Shown: in pieces, positions 18,679 to 26,797 of the stretch
Layout: every line of letters begins with the position of its first letter
Numbering within the stretch: the first letter of the stretch is position 1
Assembly (NCBI GenBank): GCA_017522785.1
Contig: JAFWYF010000015.1
Span: 204,143 to 268,142, forward strand
Length of the DNA: 64,000 nt
Reading direction: 5' to 3'
Source of the DNA: Bacteroidaceae bacterium
GTDB taxonomy: Bacteria; Bacteroidota; Bacteroidia; Bacteroidales; Bacteroidaceae
Notes under the pieces: model-generated
Seen by the model: only the letters and a program-made list of their open reading frames with translations
What the model was told of the DNA's origin: nothing
Databases searched by the model: none
Program-made: the position numbers and the translations under genes

Positions 18679-19467
18679 ATGAATCAGAACTTTACAAATC
18701 ATGGACAAGAGGAGGTGAATGCAGTGCAGGCACCGTCGAATGAAATTCCTCAGCAGAGTAGTGTACAACAGTTTCCCGAAAATCCTTATGAAGATTTTGA
18801 AACAGAATTACAAGAGATTTTTGGCGAGGGTTTTAAACTCGAAGATGAATCATCACAAGAATTGTTGCTAAGACATCTTAGAATCAATCGCGAACAGAAC
18901 GACAAACTAGCCGATGCTTTGGAGCAAGATCCACGTCTTGCGCAAATGTTGTCGGATGTAGTAGAGGGTAAAAGAAATGCCCATGCTTCTATGGCTCGCT
19001 ATTTCGGACGTTCACTAATGGATGTGGATGAAAATAGTCCTGAATATGAAGAGATGATGATTGCCGACGAGGAGCGTCGTGAAGAGGTGTTTCGTCTTGC
19101 TGAGAACCGTCGTGAGTATGAAGCAAATCTAGAGATAAGTCGTCCTATTATCGAGACATTTTGTCGCGATAGGGGCTATGACCCTTCCGACTTTATGGAG
19201 ATGGTTTGGGAAAAAGTGGTGTTTCCCATTCTGTCGGGTAAATATTCCTATGAGGTTTGTACTGCTCTCGACCACTCTTTAACATACGAACAAGATGTAG
19301 AAGATGCATTTACAGCCGGTAATGTGAAAGGACGCAATACAAATATCCAAAGAATGAAAGAGGATATAGGTGATGGCTTGCCAAAAGGACTTAATAGTGT
19401 TGCTCCCGAAACAGCTCCTGTAAAACGTAGAACAAACAGCCTTATTGAGGCTGCTCTCAAAGCATAA
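18679..19467 (+). CDS. Probable capsid scaffolding protein
   Basis: A 262-residue, strongly acidic, helix-rich protein directly upstream (37 bp) of the major capsid-like gene, the usual place of a scaffold. The N-terminus is low-complexity and Q/P/N-rich (about 1-35). Then come acidic helices with REQNDKLADALEQDPRLAQM, GKRNAHASMARYFGRSL and SPEYEEMMIADEERREEV. The C-terminus is basic (VKRRTNSLIEAALKA), as in scaffolds whose basic tail binds the capsid shell. No protease motif is present. It is the first gene of the rightward arm. The scaffold role is inferred from composition and position, not from a recognised domain. Confidence 0.65.
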   Translation: MNQNFTNHGQEEVNAVQAPSNEIPQQSSVQQFPENPYEDFETELQEIFGEGFKLEDESSQELLLRHLRINREQNDKLADALEQDPRLAQMLSDVVEGKRNAHASMARYFGRSLMDVDENSPEYEEMMIADEERREEVFRLAENRREYEANLEISRPIIETFCRDRGYDPSDFMEMVWEKVVFPILSGKYSYEVCTALDHSLTYEQDVEDAFTAGNVKGRNTNIQRMKEDIGDGLPKGLNSVAPETAPVKRRTNSLIEAALKA

Positions 19468-19504
19468 TCTTTAATATTTTTATTAACTATTTAATCTGTT
19501 TTTT

Positions 19505-21133
19505 ATGAGAAAATTTTTTAGTTTTTTGAAAGAGAATCCAATGTTTGTTTTTCTTTCTTTGGTAGCAGTTGCACTTTGTTTCTTAGAGGGTGAAGAGGGC
19601 TATCTGATGTTGGCAACAGTGAATGTGGTATCTCCCGGTTCACCTCGTGCTTCACGCGGAATAGCCGGTTTGCCCTCCCATGCCTATGGTAGTGCAACCA
19701 CTGTTTCAAATGCTTCGGAACTTAGTAACGATTTTATTGAGCCCGATTTTGACGAAGATATCATCAAAATCGCAAGCGACGAGAGCGTAATCGATACTAT
19801 TAAAAGACGTGTCGATCGTCAGGTGGCTGTAAACTCTTTCGAGGTAAATCACTATATGATAGACGAGAAACGTTCCAAGGCATATACTAATGAAACATAT
19901 ACCGGAATAAAAGCAACACGTGCAGAGATTCCTTTCTCCACAACCGGTGAAAGGAAAATCTTCCAAGAATATTTTACAGCAATATGTAAAGGTGTTAATG
20001 GCTATGACCCTACGGGACAGATTGAACTGCCCGGAGTAGACCTTATGCTCTTTTTTGTTGGAAAGAATGGGACAACAGAAGCTCCCATCGCTATGGCTGT
20101 AAATGGACCTAAAGTAAATCCAACAGATGATTATTGCGTTGTTCCTACTATTCCGGCAGGCACTGAAGTCATTTTGCTATCATCGGCAGCATACGAAACA
20201 CAAAAGTTTATAGCACCAAGTACTATTGTACCTGTTCCCGAACGTGTTTATTTGCAAAAACAGCTTTGCAATAATATTGTAAGTGATTACTTCAAAGCAC
20301 AAAGAAAAAAGATTGATTTTAGTGAAGCACAAATTGCCGAGGCTGTTGTGCGCCAGTTCCGTCTCGAAAGTTGTCGTACTGCATGGGTCGGACAACCCGG
20401 AAAATTTAAAGTTCAAGCAATGGATGCTTCAATGGGCTATCAGTGGGATTACTTCTCAAAAGGTTTGCGTTGGCAGTTTAAACGTCAGTACGACCTCTCT
20501 TCAACAATTACATTCGCTGATTTAATCAATCTGTCAATGGTGAAGTTCACAGGATATAATTGTAGTAAAAAGGCTGTTTGGCTTTTAGGACGTCAACTGC
20601 TTAATGACATTCAGAAAATAGACATTACATTACACAAAAACATTTCTATGTCGGGTGGTAGTGTCTTTGGACTCAAATGTACCCGAATACAAACAGTCTT
20701 TGGTGAAATTAATCTTGTTCACGATCCAACTCTCGACGCTCTTGGCTACTCAAATTGTGGTGGTCTTATAGATGAAAACGGTTTGGTACGTTACTTCATG
20801 AAAAACGAAGATACCAAAACCGAAAGTGTAGATGGAGAGGAGGCTAAACGTCAGGTAGTAATGACTATAGACTGTTTGTGTCTTAAAGGCTATAGCCATA
20901 TATGGGTTAATGGTGCCGCAGAAAAGAGCGATATACCCGGTGCATCGCGTGTAACAAGCTCTGCCACATTGCCTGAGTCGCCTAATACAAACGATGTAGT
21001 GGTGCTTACAGCCGATGTAAATCATACAGTGAATGATGTATCACAGTTGTGGTTCCCTGCCGGCAGTGTTGTAACATACACAGGCTCTACATGGGTGGAA
21101 TATACAGGTGAAATTCTTACTGTTGGTGAATAA
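19505..21133 (+). CDS. Major capsid-like protein with hydrophobic N-terminal extension
   Basis: A 542-residue protein read as the major capsid protein from position after the scaffold, size and middle-region features. These include KRRVDRQVAVNSFEVNHYMI, QFKRQYDLSSTITFADLINL and CSKKAVWLLGRQLLNDIQ, the pattern of HK97-fold capsids of Bacteroidetes podoviruses. The last 75 or so residues form a beta domain (ATLPESPNTNDVVVLT, then GSVVTYTGSTWVEYTGE) like a surface decoration. Odd feature: residues about 12-27 are a membrane-like segment (MFVFLSLVAVALCF). An in-frame ATG at 19607 (MLATVNVVSPGSPRAS) with a GAAGAGGG stretch just upstream would remove it and give a 508-residue protein. The true start is unresolved. 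Confidence 0.72.
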   Translation: MRKFFSFLKENPMFVFLSLVAVALCFLEGEEGYLMLATVNVVSPGSPRASRGIAGLPSHAYGSATTVSNASELSNDFIEPDFDEDIIKIASDESVIDTIKRRVDRQVAVNSFEVNHYMIDEKRSKAYTNETYTGIKATRAEIPFSTTGERKIFQEYFTAICKGVNGYDPTGQIELPGVDLMLFFVGKNGTTEAPIAMAVNGPKVNPTDDYCVVPTIPAGTEVILLSSAAYETQKFIAPSTIVPVPERVYLQKQLCNNIVSDYFKAQRKKIDFSEAQIAEAVVRQFRLESCRTAWVGQPGKFKVQAMDASMGYQWDYFSKGLRWQFKRQYDLSSTITFADLINLSMVKFTGYNCSKKAVWLLGRQLLNDIQKIDITLHKNISMSGGSVFGLKCTRIQTVFGEINLVHDPTLDALGYSNCGGLIDENGLVRYFMKNEDTKTESVDGEEAKRQVVMTIDCLCLKGYSHIWVNGAAEKSDIPGASRVTSSATLPESPNTNDVVVLTADVNHTVNDVSQLWFPAGSVVTYTGSTWVEYTGEILTVGE

Positions 21134-21148
21134 TCTATGAATAATTGG

Positions 21149-21178
21149 TATGACGCACCATTTTCTGGGTGCGTCATA
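21149..21178 (+). terminator. Hairpin after the capsid-like gene
   Basis: Perfect 11 bp stem TATGACGCACC / GGTGCGTCATA, 15 bp past the capsid stop, without a T run. It probably attenuates readthrough or protects the abundant capsid mRNA end. An upstream in-frame ATG for the next gene falls inside it, which favours the later start at 21195. Confidence 0.6.
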
Positions 21179-21194
21179 CATAAAAACTAAAATT

Positions 21195-21617
21195 ATGAAA
21201 AAGATAATTACTTACGAGATACATGGACAAGTAGAAAGAAATAGTTATTTTCGAGTAGGAAAGGCTTTGATACGTATTGAGTTCAAAGGTGGTTCAATTA
21301 ACTCTGCAGAATGTATTCCTGCACGTTTCATTACCGATAATCCGCTTCTGCAAAATGCTATCGAGAGTAGCGAATCCTACCGTAGTGGTCAAATCAAAAA
21401 AGGCAAGGTTGATGTAATAGAGGATGAACCGGATAAAGTTATTCCTCGAGTTGATTCTGTAGATAACAGTGCTTTTCCCGATGTCAAGAATATGCAACAG
21501 GCACGCGCTCTTTTAATGGCAGAACCATATATGTGCCAATTGTCGGAACTACAAACAAAGGCGGCGGTAAAGGTCAAGGCTGCAGAAAAAGGAGTTACAT
21601 TCCCTAATTGGCTATGA
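21195..21617 (+). CDS. Small phage-cluster structural protein of unknown function
   Basis: I choose the ATG at 21195 (140 residues, MKKIITYEIHGQVERN) over an earlier one at 21150 that lies within the capsid hairpin. N-terminal half is beta-rich (ITYEIHGQVERNSYFRVGKA, LIRIEFKGGSI). A middle segment reads FITDNPLLQNAIESS. The C-terminal third has MQQARALLMAEPYMCQLSEL followed by KAAVKVKAAEKGVTFPNW, which resembles the short helix-extension-helix or Rho-N/SAP-like tail seen in head-tail proteins (guess). It sits between capsid and adaptor genes, where head-completion or decoration proteins are usual. It overlaps the next gene by an ATGA. Confidence 0.6.
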   Translation: MKKIITYEIHGQVERNSYFRVGKALIRIEFKGGSINSAECIPARFITDNPLLQNAIESSESYRSGQIKKGKVDVIEDEPDKVIPRVDSVDNSAFPDVKNMQQARALLMAEPYMCQLSELQTKAAVKVKAAEKGVTFPNWL

Positions 21618-22267
21618 TAACAACAGAAAATTTAAAAGCAAAGGTTCGCTTTTTGCTGAACGAAGCAAATGACGACAGCGATGTTACACTACTTACTGTT
21701 GATACACGTAAGATAGATGATTATATAGAGATGTTGCTCCCCGAAGCTGTACTATTTGTGCAAAAGAATAGCAATCGTTGCGGAGTGAATACGAAAAGTG
21801 CAACCATTGCCAAAGAGAAGATAACCACTGCCGCAGATGGCAGTGGATATCTTCCCTTGCCCGATGATTTTGTAAGACTCGTAAAACTGCAAATGACAGG
21901 GTGGAAACGTCCTTGTAATATACTCTATCCCAATGATACAGCAATTGCATTGGCACAAGGAAATGTACATACTAGAGCAGGATGGTGTAAGCCTATTGCC
22001 GTTCAAGATTATACTGCCGAAGGTTTAAACGCTCTCTTTTTCTATTCATTGCCAGTTGGAGTTGCACCAAATGTTGAAGCTTTTATTTACGAAGCAAGAT
22101 ATGTTCCCGAAAACGGATTGTCGGGTAACGATGATACTCTGCATGAGGCTGTCGCATACCAATGTGCTGCGTTGGTCTTTAATGTTTTTGATAAACGCGA
22201 TAGTGCTGCTTCGATGCTATCGATAGCGGCATCGCTTTGTAACGGTAATAGTAATAATGAAAAATAG
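21614..22267 (+). CDS. Probable head-tail adaptor (neck) protein
   Basis: The ATG at 21614 overlaps the previous stop (ATGA), so I prefer it to the TTG at 21608; 217 residues. Features typical of podovirus head-tail adaptors (P22 gp4-like, crAss-like ring proteins): an N-terminal helical bundle (LKAKVRFLLNEANDDSDV, KIDDYIEMLLPEAVLFVQ), then the conserved-looking beta stretch YLPLPDDFVRLVKLQMTGWK, and a C-terminal helix with the 'E A V A Y Q C A A L V' pattern. It would form the ring between a portal and the tail. That makes the missing portal notable. Assignment rests on pattern recognition. Confidence 0.6.
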   Translation: MITTENLKAKVRFLLNEANDDSDVTLLTVDTRKIDDYIEMLLPEAVLFVQKNSNRCGVNTKSATIAKEKITTAADGSGYLPLPDDFVRLVKLQMTGWKRPCNILYPNDTAIALAQGNVHTRAGWCKPIAVQDYTAEGLNALFFYSLPVGVAPNVEAFIYEARYVPENGLSGNDDTLHEAVAYQCAALVFNVFDKRDSAASMLSIAASLCNGNSNNEK

Positions 22268-22272
22268 AAGTT

Positions 22273-22554
22273 ATGGCTGTAAAACAATTAACAATAATAA
22301 AAAATGGTACTTTCTGGGAAACTGCTCCTTTGCAGTGTATCGGTGGCGATATAAGAGTTAGAGTACACAAAGAAGGACTTTACCCTGTAGAAATATTAGT
22401 TAGTATAGATGGAGAAGAGGAGTATCTGCGTCACGACGATTTTGGCTTTGATGAATATAAATGTGAGATAACAATCGAAGGTGTTATGCCGGGACAGTTC
22501 TTAGTGTTACGATCACGTAGCGAACTGACATTGGTGAAAACATTGGAAATGTGA
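22273..22554 (+). CDS. Small beta-rich phage-cluster protein
   Basis: A 93-residue protein with alternating hydrophobic strands (QLTIIKNGTFWETAPLQCIG, DIRVRVHKEGLYPVEILVSI, LVLRSRSELTLVKTLEM) and no helices of note. No family recognised. It lies 5 bp after the adaptor gene and 7 bp before the holin-like gene in one transcript. Its size and beta content would suit a small capsid decoration, tail or fibre-attachment protein. There is no signal peptide or membrane helix. Confidence 0.6.
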   Translation: MAVKQLTIIKNGTFWETAPLQCIGGDIRVRVHKEGLYPVEILVSIDGEEEYLRHDDFGFDEYKCEITIEGVMPGQFLVLRSRSELTLVKTLEM

Positions 22555-22561
22555 TATTCTT

Positions 22562-23032
22562 ATGGACGGAGTTAAAGTTTTTGCAGCATCTTTTTTTGCC
22601 AATATAGCAAGTCTGCTATTTCCAATAAGAAACGATATCTTCGGCCTTATAATGCTATTTACATTAAATTTTGTAATTGGTTTACTTGCCGATTTGAGCA
22701 ACCGTCGTGAATGGTCTTTTAAAAAAGCTTTTCAACTATTTAGAGATGCCGCCATATATTTTGTGCTGGTTGCTTCTATATATCTTTTGGGACATATAAA
22801 AGGCGAAGATGCAACGGCTGTTCAATGTGTATCGTTTCTCATCTATATAGCAATATATTTCTATGGAACCAATATTTTGCGCAACGCAAGAATGATAACC
22901 CAGCATGGAAGTACTCTGTTCCGTATTCTCGATTTTCTTTACTATGTTCTCAGCCTACGCATAATGGAGCATTTCAGCTATTTGAAAGGATATGTCAATG
23001 AATATGAAAAAGAGAATAAAACAGTGCTTTAG
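22562..23032 (+). CDS. Holin-like membrane protein
   Basis: A 156-residue membrane protein with about four hydrophobic segments: roughly 5-18, 24-44 (FGLIMLFTLNFVIGLLADL), 62-80 (AAIYFVLVASIYLLG) and 90-108 (CVSFLIYIAIYFYGTNIL). A basic loop SNRREWSFKKAF follows the second segment. This resembles the phage_holin_4/TcdE class, in which a 'fD...G...A' type helix pair is followed by K-rich loops. It would open the inner membrane during lysis. Its 3' end overlaps the spanin-like gene, as in many lysis cassettes. No endolysin gene is seen in the cluster. Confidence 0.65.
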   Translation: MDGVKVFAASFFANIASLLFPIRNDIFGLIMLFTLNFVIGLLADLSNRREWSFKKAFQLFRDAAIYFVLVASIYLLGHIKGEDATAVQCVSFLIYIAIYFYGTNILRNARMITQHGSTLFRILDFLYYVLSLRIMEHFSYLKGYVNEYEKENKTVL

Positions 23033-23423
23033 TCTGTTGCTTTTTCTGCTTATCGCATCGTGCGCAGTAACCCGCTCAGTCGATAATGTAAAACATTCGT
23101 TGCTGAGCCGTTCTCAAAAGCAAATTCGCGACAGTGTTTTTATTTATGATAGTGTCATTGTACATGCAAAGGCAGATACAGTGTACAAACATCATTGGAA
23201 AACTCTCTATCGCGACCGTATACGTATAGATACTGTTTTAGTAACCGATACTATTTATCGTGATAGAATTGCTGAACAGTTGAATAGTGATGCTAATGAT
23301 GATGTATCAGCAAAAAGTATATTTCGTTTTGCATCTCTTGTTTTTCTCTTTGTCGTTTTGTGGAAGTGTGGTCTGCTCGATGTGGTTTCACAACTGTTGA
23401 AGCAACTGTTTATACGTCATTAG
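22992..23423 (+). CDS. Probable unimolecular spanin (lipoprotein plus C-terminal membrane helix)
   Basis: Up to 143 residues; ATGs at 22992, 22998 and 23004 are all possible. It has a lipoprotein signal with lipobox LIASC (Cys24 counted from the first ATG). A beta-rich, charged periplasmic segment follows (VFIYDSVIVHAKADTVYKHH, RDRIRIDTVLVTDTIYRDRI), then a C-terminal membrane helix (FRFASLVFLFVVLWKCGLLD). Outer-membrane lipid anchor plus inner-membrane helix in one chain is the layout of phage T1 gp11-type u-spanins, which fuse the two membranes at the end of lysis. It overlaps the holin-like gene by 41 bp, the normal place for a lysis protein. Confidence 0.65.
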   Translation: MSMNMKKRIKQCFSLLLFLLIASCAVTRSVDNVKHSLLSRSQKQIRDSVFIYDSVIVHAKADTVYKHHWKTLYRDRIRIDTVLVTDTIYRDRIAEQLNSDANDDVSAKSIFRFASLVFLFVVLWKCGLLDVVSQLLKQLFIRH

Positions 23424-23480
23424 AATAATATAGTAATGATTTTCTCTTATTGTACTATTTAATTTAAAAATATAAATCTT

Positions 23481-26375
23481 ATGCAAAAGAGTTTTTCTTT
23501 TCGTGGCATAGTTCGCAACACCGACAACTTGTTCGCTCGCGAGGGAGAATGTATGGAACTTGTTAATATGCGGGTGTGCAATGGCTCTTTAGAACCAATC
23601 GCTCCACCTTTCGAAATTGCACGTTTGCCTGCAGGTTATTCAGCAATATATTATCATACATCAGCTTCGGTGTATATGTGCATAACCAGCAAAGATAAAG
23701 TCGTACATCTCTATGATATTACTTTTAGCCCACTCTCTACGGCTGTTTATGTTAATTCGGCACCTTTGCTTTCGAATGAGGCTGTAGATGTACAGCGTAT
23801 AGAGTTTTCGGGTAACATTGCATGCTTGCTTACATCAAGTAATACCTTATATGCTATTTACGATAATGGCAAGTATAAATGGCTAGGCGCTTCTCCCAAA
23901 TTGCCAAAACTGACATTTACCATAGATTCTGTTATTCATAAAGTAACAACTGAGGATGAGTATTATCAGGGTGTGATTCGTGATAGCGAAAAAGCATCGT
24001 TGTATTGGAATAACGCTTCCAAAGGTTATTTCGATGAGTGTGTAGCAAAATTAAATGAACAAGGTTATTTCGTCGATAGAGCACTTTTTCGTTTCGCGTT
24101 TCGTCTGTTTGATGGTAGTTATGCCTACTATTCACCTATCTACTATGTAGATGACAAAAACAGTATTAACGGTTTATATCGTGATAAAGGTAACTTCGTG
24201 TCTGCCAGAGTGAACACAACAGATACAGTTGGACTGTCAAAGTATAATGCTATGGTACAGGGATTTAAACCAACATTTCATTTCTCCGGTTTAAATTTGT
24301 CGGATTGGGAGAATATTATAGTCTCTGTCGATATGTTTACATCGGGTTCTATAATGGGACATAAAATTGTGAACAATGGAAAGAGTGTTTCATCACGTAT
24401 CGAAAACGTAAATGAGTCTCCTTCTGATGGATACGATAGTTACGTAAATAAGACAAATGCTGAGATATTCAATGATATTTCAACAACTGCATCTTTTTAC
24501 AAAATTGCTGAATATAAATTGAATGGAGTACTGCAGAACAAAGAAGAAAATGTTTCGTACGAAAAACTGGTTTTATGTAATTCACTACCGGCCGATAATG
24601 GTACTCTCTCGAACTGTTCTGCAAATTATAGCTATATGTTCAATGGTCGTCTTCATTTGGCATCCTTACGCGAAAAACTATTCGGTGGTTATGATGGAGA
24701 TTGTTTCTTACCTGTATCACTTTCATCAGTATATGTTACAGCAACTGTGTATACTGAACTAAAAACTTCAAATGGAACTTCTGTGGTAAGAAAACAACAT
24801 AATGGAAATTTCCCTGTTGGAGTAAAGGATAATGAATATCTTTTGTCGCCATACATTTCGTATCCCGATTCTCGTGCTGTTAAAATGACATTATCTTTAC
24901 TTATAAATGATGTCTTTTACACCAAAAGTTTTTCGCTGATACAACACAAAACCCTGAACCTCGCCTATTATCTTAATACGAAAGATAGCGGATTAACTCT
25001 AAACGTTGATGCTACAAACTCATCTGTTACATCCGTACGAGTCTACTACGAGGATATGATAAAATCCTTCTTCTCTTATAAAATAGGTAGTTATAGTATT
25101 GTCTACACTGTAGCTGGTGGATGGATGTTTGGCGACAAAGTGTTTGACCTACATACAAAAGATGGAAGCGGAGAACGCTATCCGGCAATAACATGGAGAG
25201 GAACACCGGTAGATGGGGATACAATTATTTTTACGATTGCTAATAGCAGTGATATAGAAAATGTTGGTGTAGTAGAAGATATAGTCGTGGACTCTACATG
25301 GGAAAATAGTTCCACAATGGTAGAAATACCCGAAGTTAATACGATAGAGATACGCAAGAATGTTTTAAAAGTTTCTGCTGTGGATAATCCATTTCTTTTT
25401 CCGGCGATACAAACTTATGCACCGACAGATGAAGAGATAATTGGAGTTTGCAGTAACACTGTAGCTCTTTCTCAAGGACAGTTTGGGCAACATCCTCTGT
25501 ATATCTTTTGTAGTAATGGAATTTGGGCTATGTCGGTAGATGCATCGGGAACCTTTGCCTATACCGGTTCCTATCCTATGTCGCGCGAAGTTTGTACAAA
25601 TGCCAATTCAATACGTGGCATAGATGCCGGTGTGGTGTTTATCACTGCAAAAGGGGTAATGTTGCTGTATGGAGGCAATATAAAACATCTCTCTTCCTCA
25701 ATGGATGCAGATACACATCCATTAAAGGTTGTCAGTACAACAAATATATTCAGTAGAATTGCCGCTATAGTTTCTTTGAATAATATTTTCCAAAATGAAA
25801 CATTTCACGATTATCTGTTGTATGCAAATATTGGATTTAATTATTCAAAGCGTGAAATAGTGGTTAGTAATCCAGCATACCCATATAGCTACCTCTATTC
25901 GTTGGAAAATGGAGAGTGGAGTAAAATATCATACAGTTTTAACTATGTATTGAATAGTTATCCTCAATTGTTATGTGTGAAGAGTGAATATAACAAAACT
26001 ATTTTGCTTACTCCAAATAACTATGTTGTAAGTGAGAATTCCGTGTTGCTAATATCTCGTCCTCTGTTGTGGGGTGGAAAATTATTTAAAAGGGTGTTGC
26101 AGATGTTACTGCATGCAACGGTTAAACCGGCAACAGCAGAAAATGCCTTCAATGGCTTAGCTTGTTATCTTTTATGTAGTAACGATGGCGTAAATTTTAA
26201 ATTAGTAACCGGTAGTGAACGTCGTGTAGAGTTCTTCGATATGACACTGCCTTATATACCAACTCAATCATACCGATATTTTGCCATAGCGCTTGTTGGC
26301 AATATATCTACAAATAGTAAAATTAATGCTGTAGAGATGTATATCGATGCGGCATGGAATAACCGCTTACGTTAA
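23481..26375 (+). CDS. Large tail/neck-like protein, probable beta-propeller
   Basis: A 964-residue beta-rich protein. The N-terminus reads SFRGIVRNTDNLFAREGECM then ELVNMRVCNGSLEPIAPP, the pattern 'gi.n.pd.l...geceeliNlr..nGalkPi' seen in large Bacteroidetes phage proteins thought to be tail-stabilisation or tail-hub components (compare P22 gp10). Repeated strand blocks in the first 150 residues and around residues 640-760 (IIGVCSNTVALSQGQFGQHP, LYIFCSNGIWAMSVDASG, VVFITAKGVMLLYGGNIKHL) look like beta-propeller blades. No enzyme motif, signal peptide or membrane helix. It is the largest gene of the cluster. A portal role is unlikely, as the portal helices are absent. Confidence 0.62.
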   Translation: MQKSFSFRGIVRNTDNLFAREGECMELVNMRVCNGSLEPIAPPFEIARLPAGYSAIYYHTSASVYMCITSKDKVVHLYDITFSPLSTAVYVNSAPLLSNEAVDVQRIEFSGNIACLLTSSNTLYAIYDNGKYKWLGASPKLPKLTFTIDSVIHKVTTEDEYYQGVIRDSEKASLYWNNASKGYFDECVAKLNEQGYFVDRALFRFAFRLFDGSYAYYSPIYYVDDKNSINGLYRDKGNFVSARVNTTDTVGLSKYNAMVQGFKPTFHFSGLNLSDWENIIVSVDMFTSGSIMGHKIVNNGKSVSSRIENVNESPSDGYDSYVNKTNAEIFNDISTTASFYKIAEYKLNGVLQNKEENVSYEKLVLCNSLPADNGTLSNCSANYSYMFNGRLHLASLREKLFGGYDGDCFLPVSLSSVYVTATVYTELKTSNGTSVVRKQHNGNFPVGVKDNEYLLSPYISYPDSRAVKMTLSLLINDVFYTKSFSLIQHKTLNLAYYLNTKDSGLTLNVDATNSSVTSVRVYYEDMIKSFFSYKIGSYSIVYTVAGGWMFGDKVFDLHTKDGSGERYPAITWRGTPVDGDTIIFTIANSSDIENVGVVEDIVVDSTWENSSTMVEIPEVNTIEIRKNVLKVSAVDNPFLFPAIQTYAPTDEEIIGVCSNTVALSQGQFGQHPLYIFCSNGIWAMSVDASGTFAYTGSYPMSREVCTNANSIRGIDAGVVFITAKGVMLLYGGNIKHLSSSMDADTHPLKVVSTTNIFSRIAAIVSLNNIFQNETFHDYLLYANIGFNYSKREIVVSNPAYPYSYLYSLENGEWSKISYSFNYVLNSYPQLLCVKSEYNKTILLTPNNYVVSENSVLLISRPLLWGGKLFKRVLQMLLHATVKPATAENAFNGLACYLLCSNDGVNFKLVTGSERRVEFFDMTLPYIPTQSYRYFAIALVGNISTNSKINAVEMYIDAAWNNRLR

Positions 26376-26380
26376 AAACT

Positions 26381-26797
26381 ATGGAAATAACAATAAACAA
26401 ACAAGATGTAATTGAGAATTTACACAAAGTAACAGGAAATCTTGCTCTTAAACTTGGTGCTCCCGAACTTATTGCATCAACCGAAGAGGATGTCGAAAGA
26501 ATTGCTCCATTGTGGAATAATGCTTCATTGGATTTATTGCATGTGTTGTCGCCATACGCCGACATGCTTTTCAATAATAATGGGGTGGTGTATTCACTGG
26601 AAATGCCAGTTAATTGGAAAGTATCACAAAGAAACAATTTGTTTATGCAATGTGCTGCTTATATAAAGCAGGCTCTCGTTGCCCGTTGGCTCGATTTTGT
26701 AAAGCCTGATAGTGCTATGCTGTACAGAACACTTAATCAGAATATAGCTGAGGCTATACAGCATATTCTCACACTAAGACAAAAACCTGATAGATAG
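26381..26797 (+). CDS. Small phage-cluster protein, paralogue A of a three-member family
   Basis: A 138-residue helical protein, last gene of the rightward arm, 5 bp after the 964-residue gene. Layout: N-terminal helices with INKQDVIENLHKVTGNLALK, an acidic ASTEEDVERIAPLWN, a helix LLHVLSPYADML, a strand GVVYSLEMPVNW, a helix LFMQCAAYIKQALVARWLDF, then AEAIQHILTLRQKPDR. The same order of motifs occurs in the two left-arm genes at 17092-17568 and 17570-18082. Family unknown; possibly a ring or connector component present in several forms. Its stop codon region is followed by a perfect palindromic terminator. Confidence 0.7.
   Translation: MEITINKQDVIENLHKVTGNLALKLGAPELIASTEEDVERIAPLWNNASLDLLHVLSPYADMLFNNNGVVYSLEMPVNWKVSQRNNLFMQCAAYIKQALVARWLDFVKPDSAMLYRTLNQNIAEAIQHILTLRQKPDR

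Noticed and set aside
23481..26375. The 964-residue protein as the missing portal
   Set aside because: It is beta-rich throughout and lacks the long helices of a portal stem and clip, and it lies at the tail end of the arm rather than next to the terminase or scaffold.
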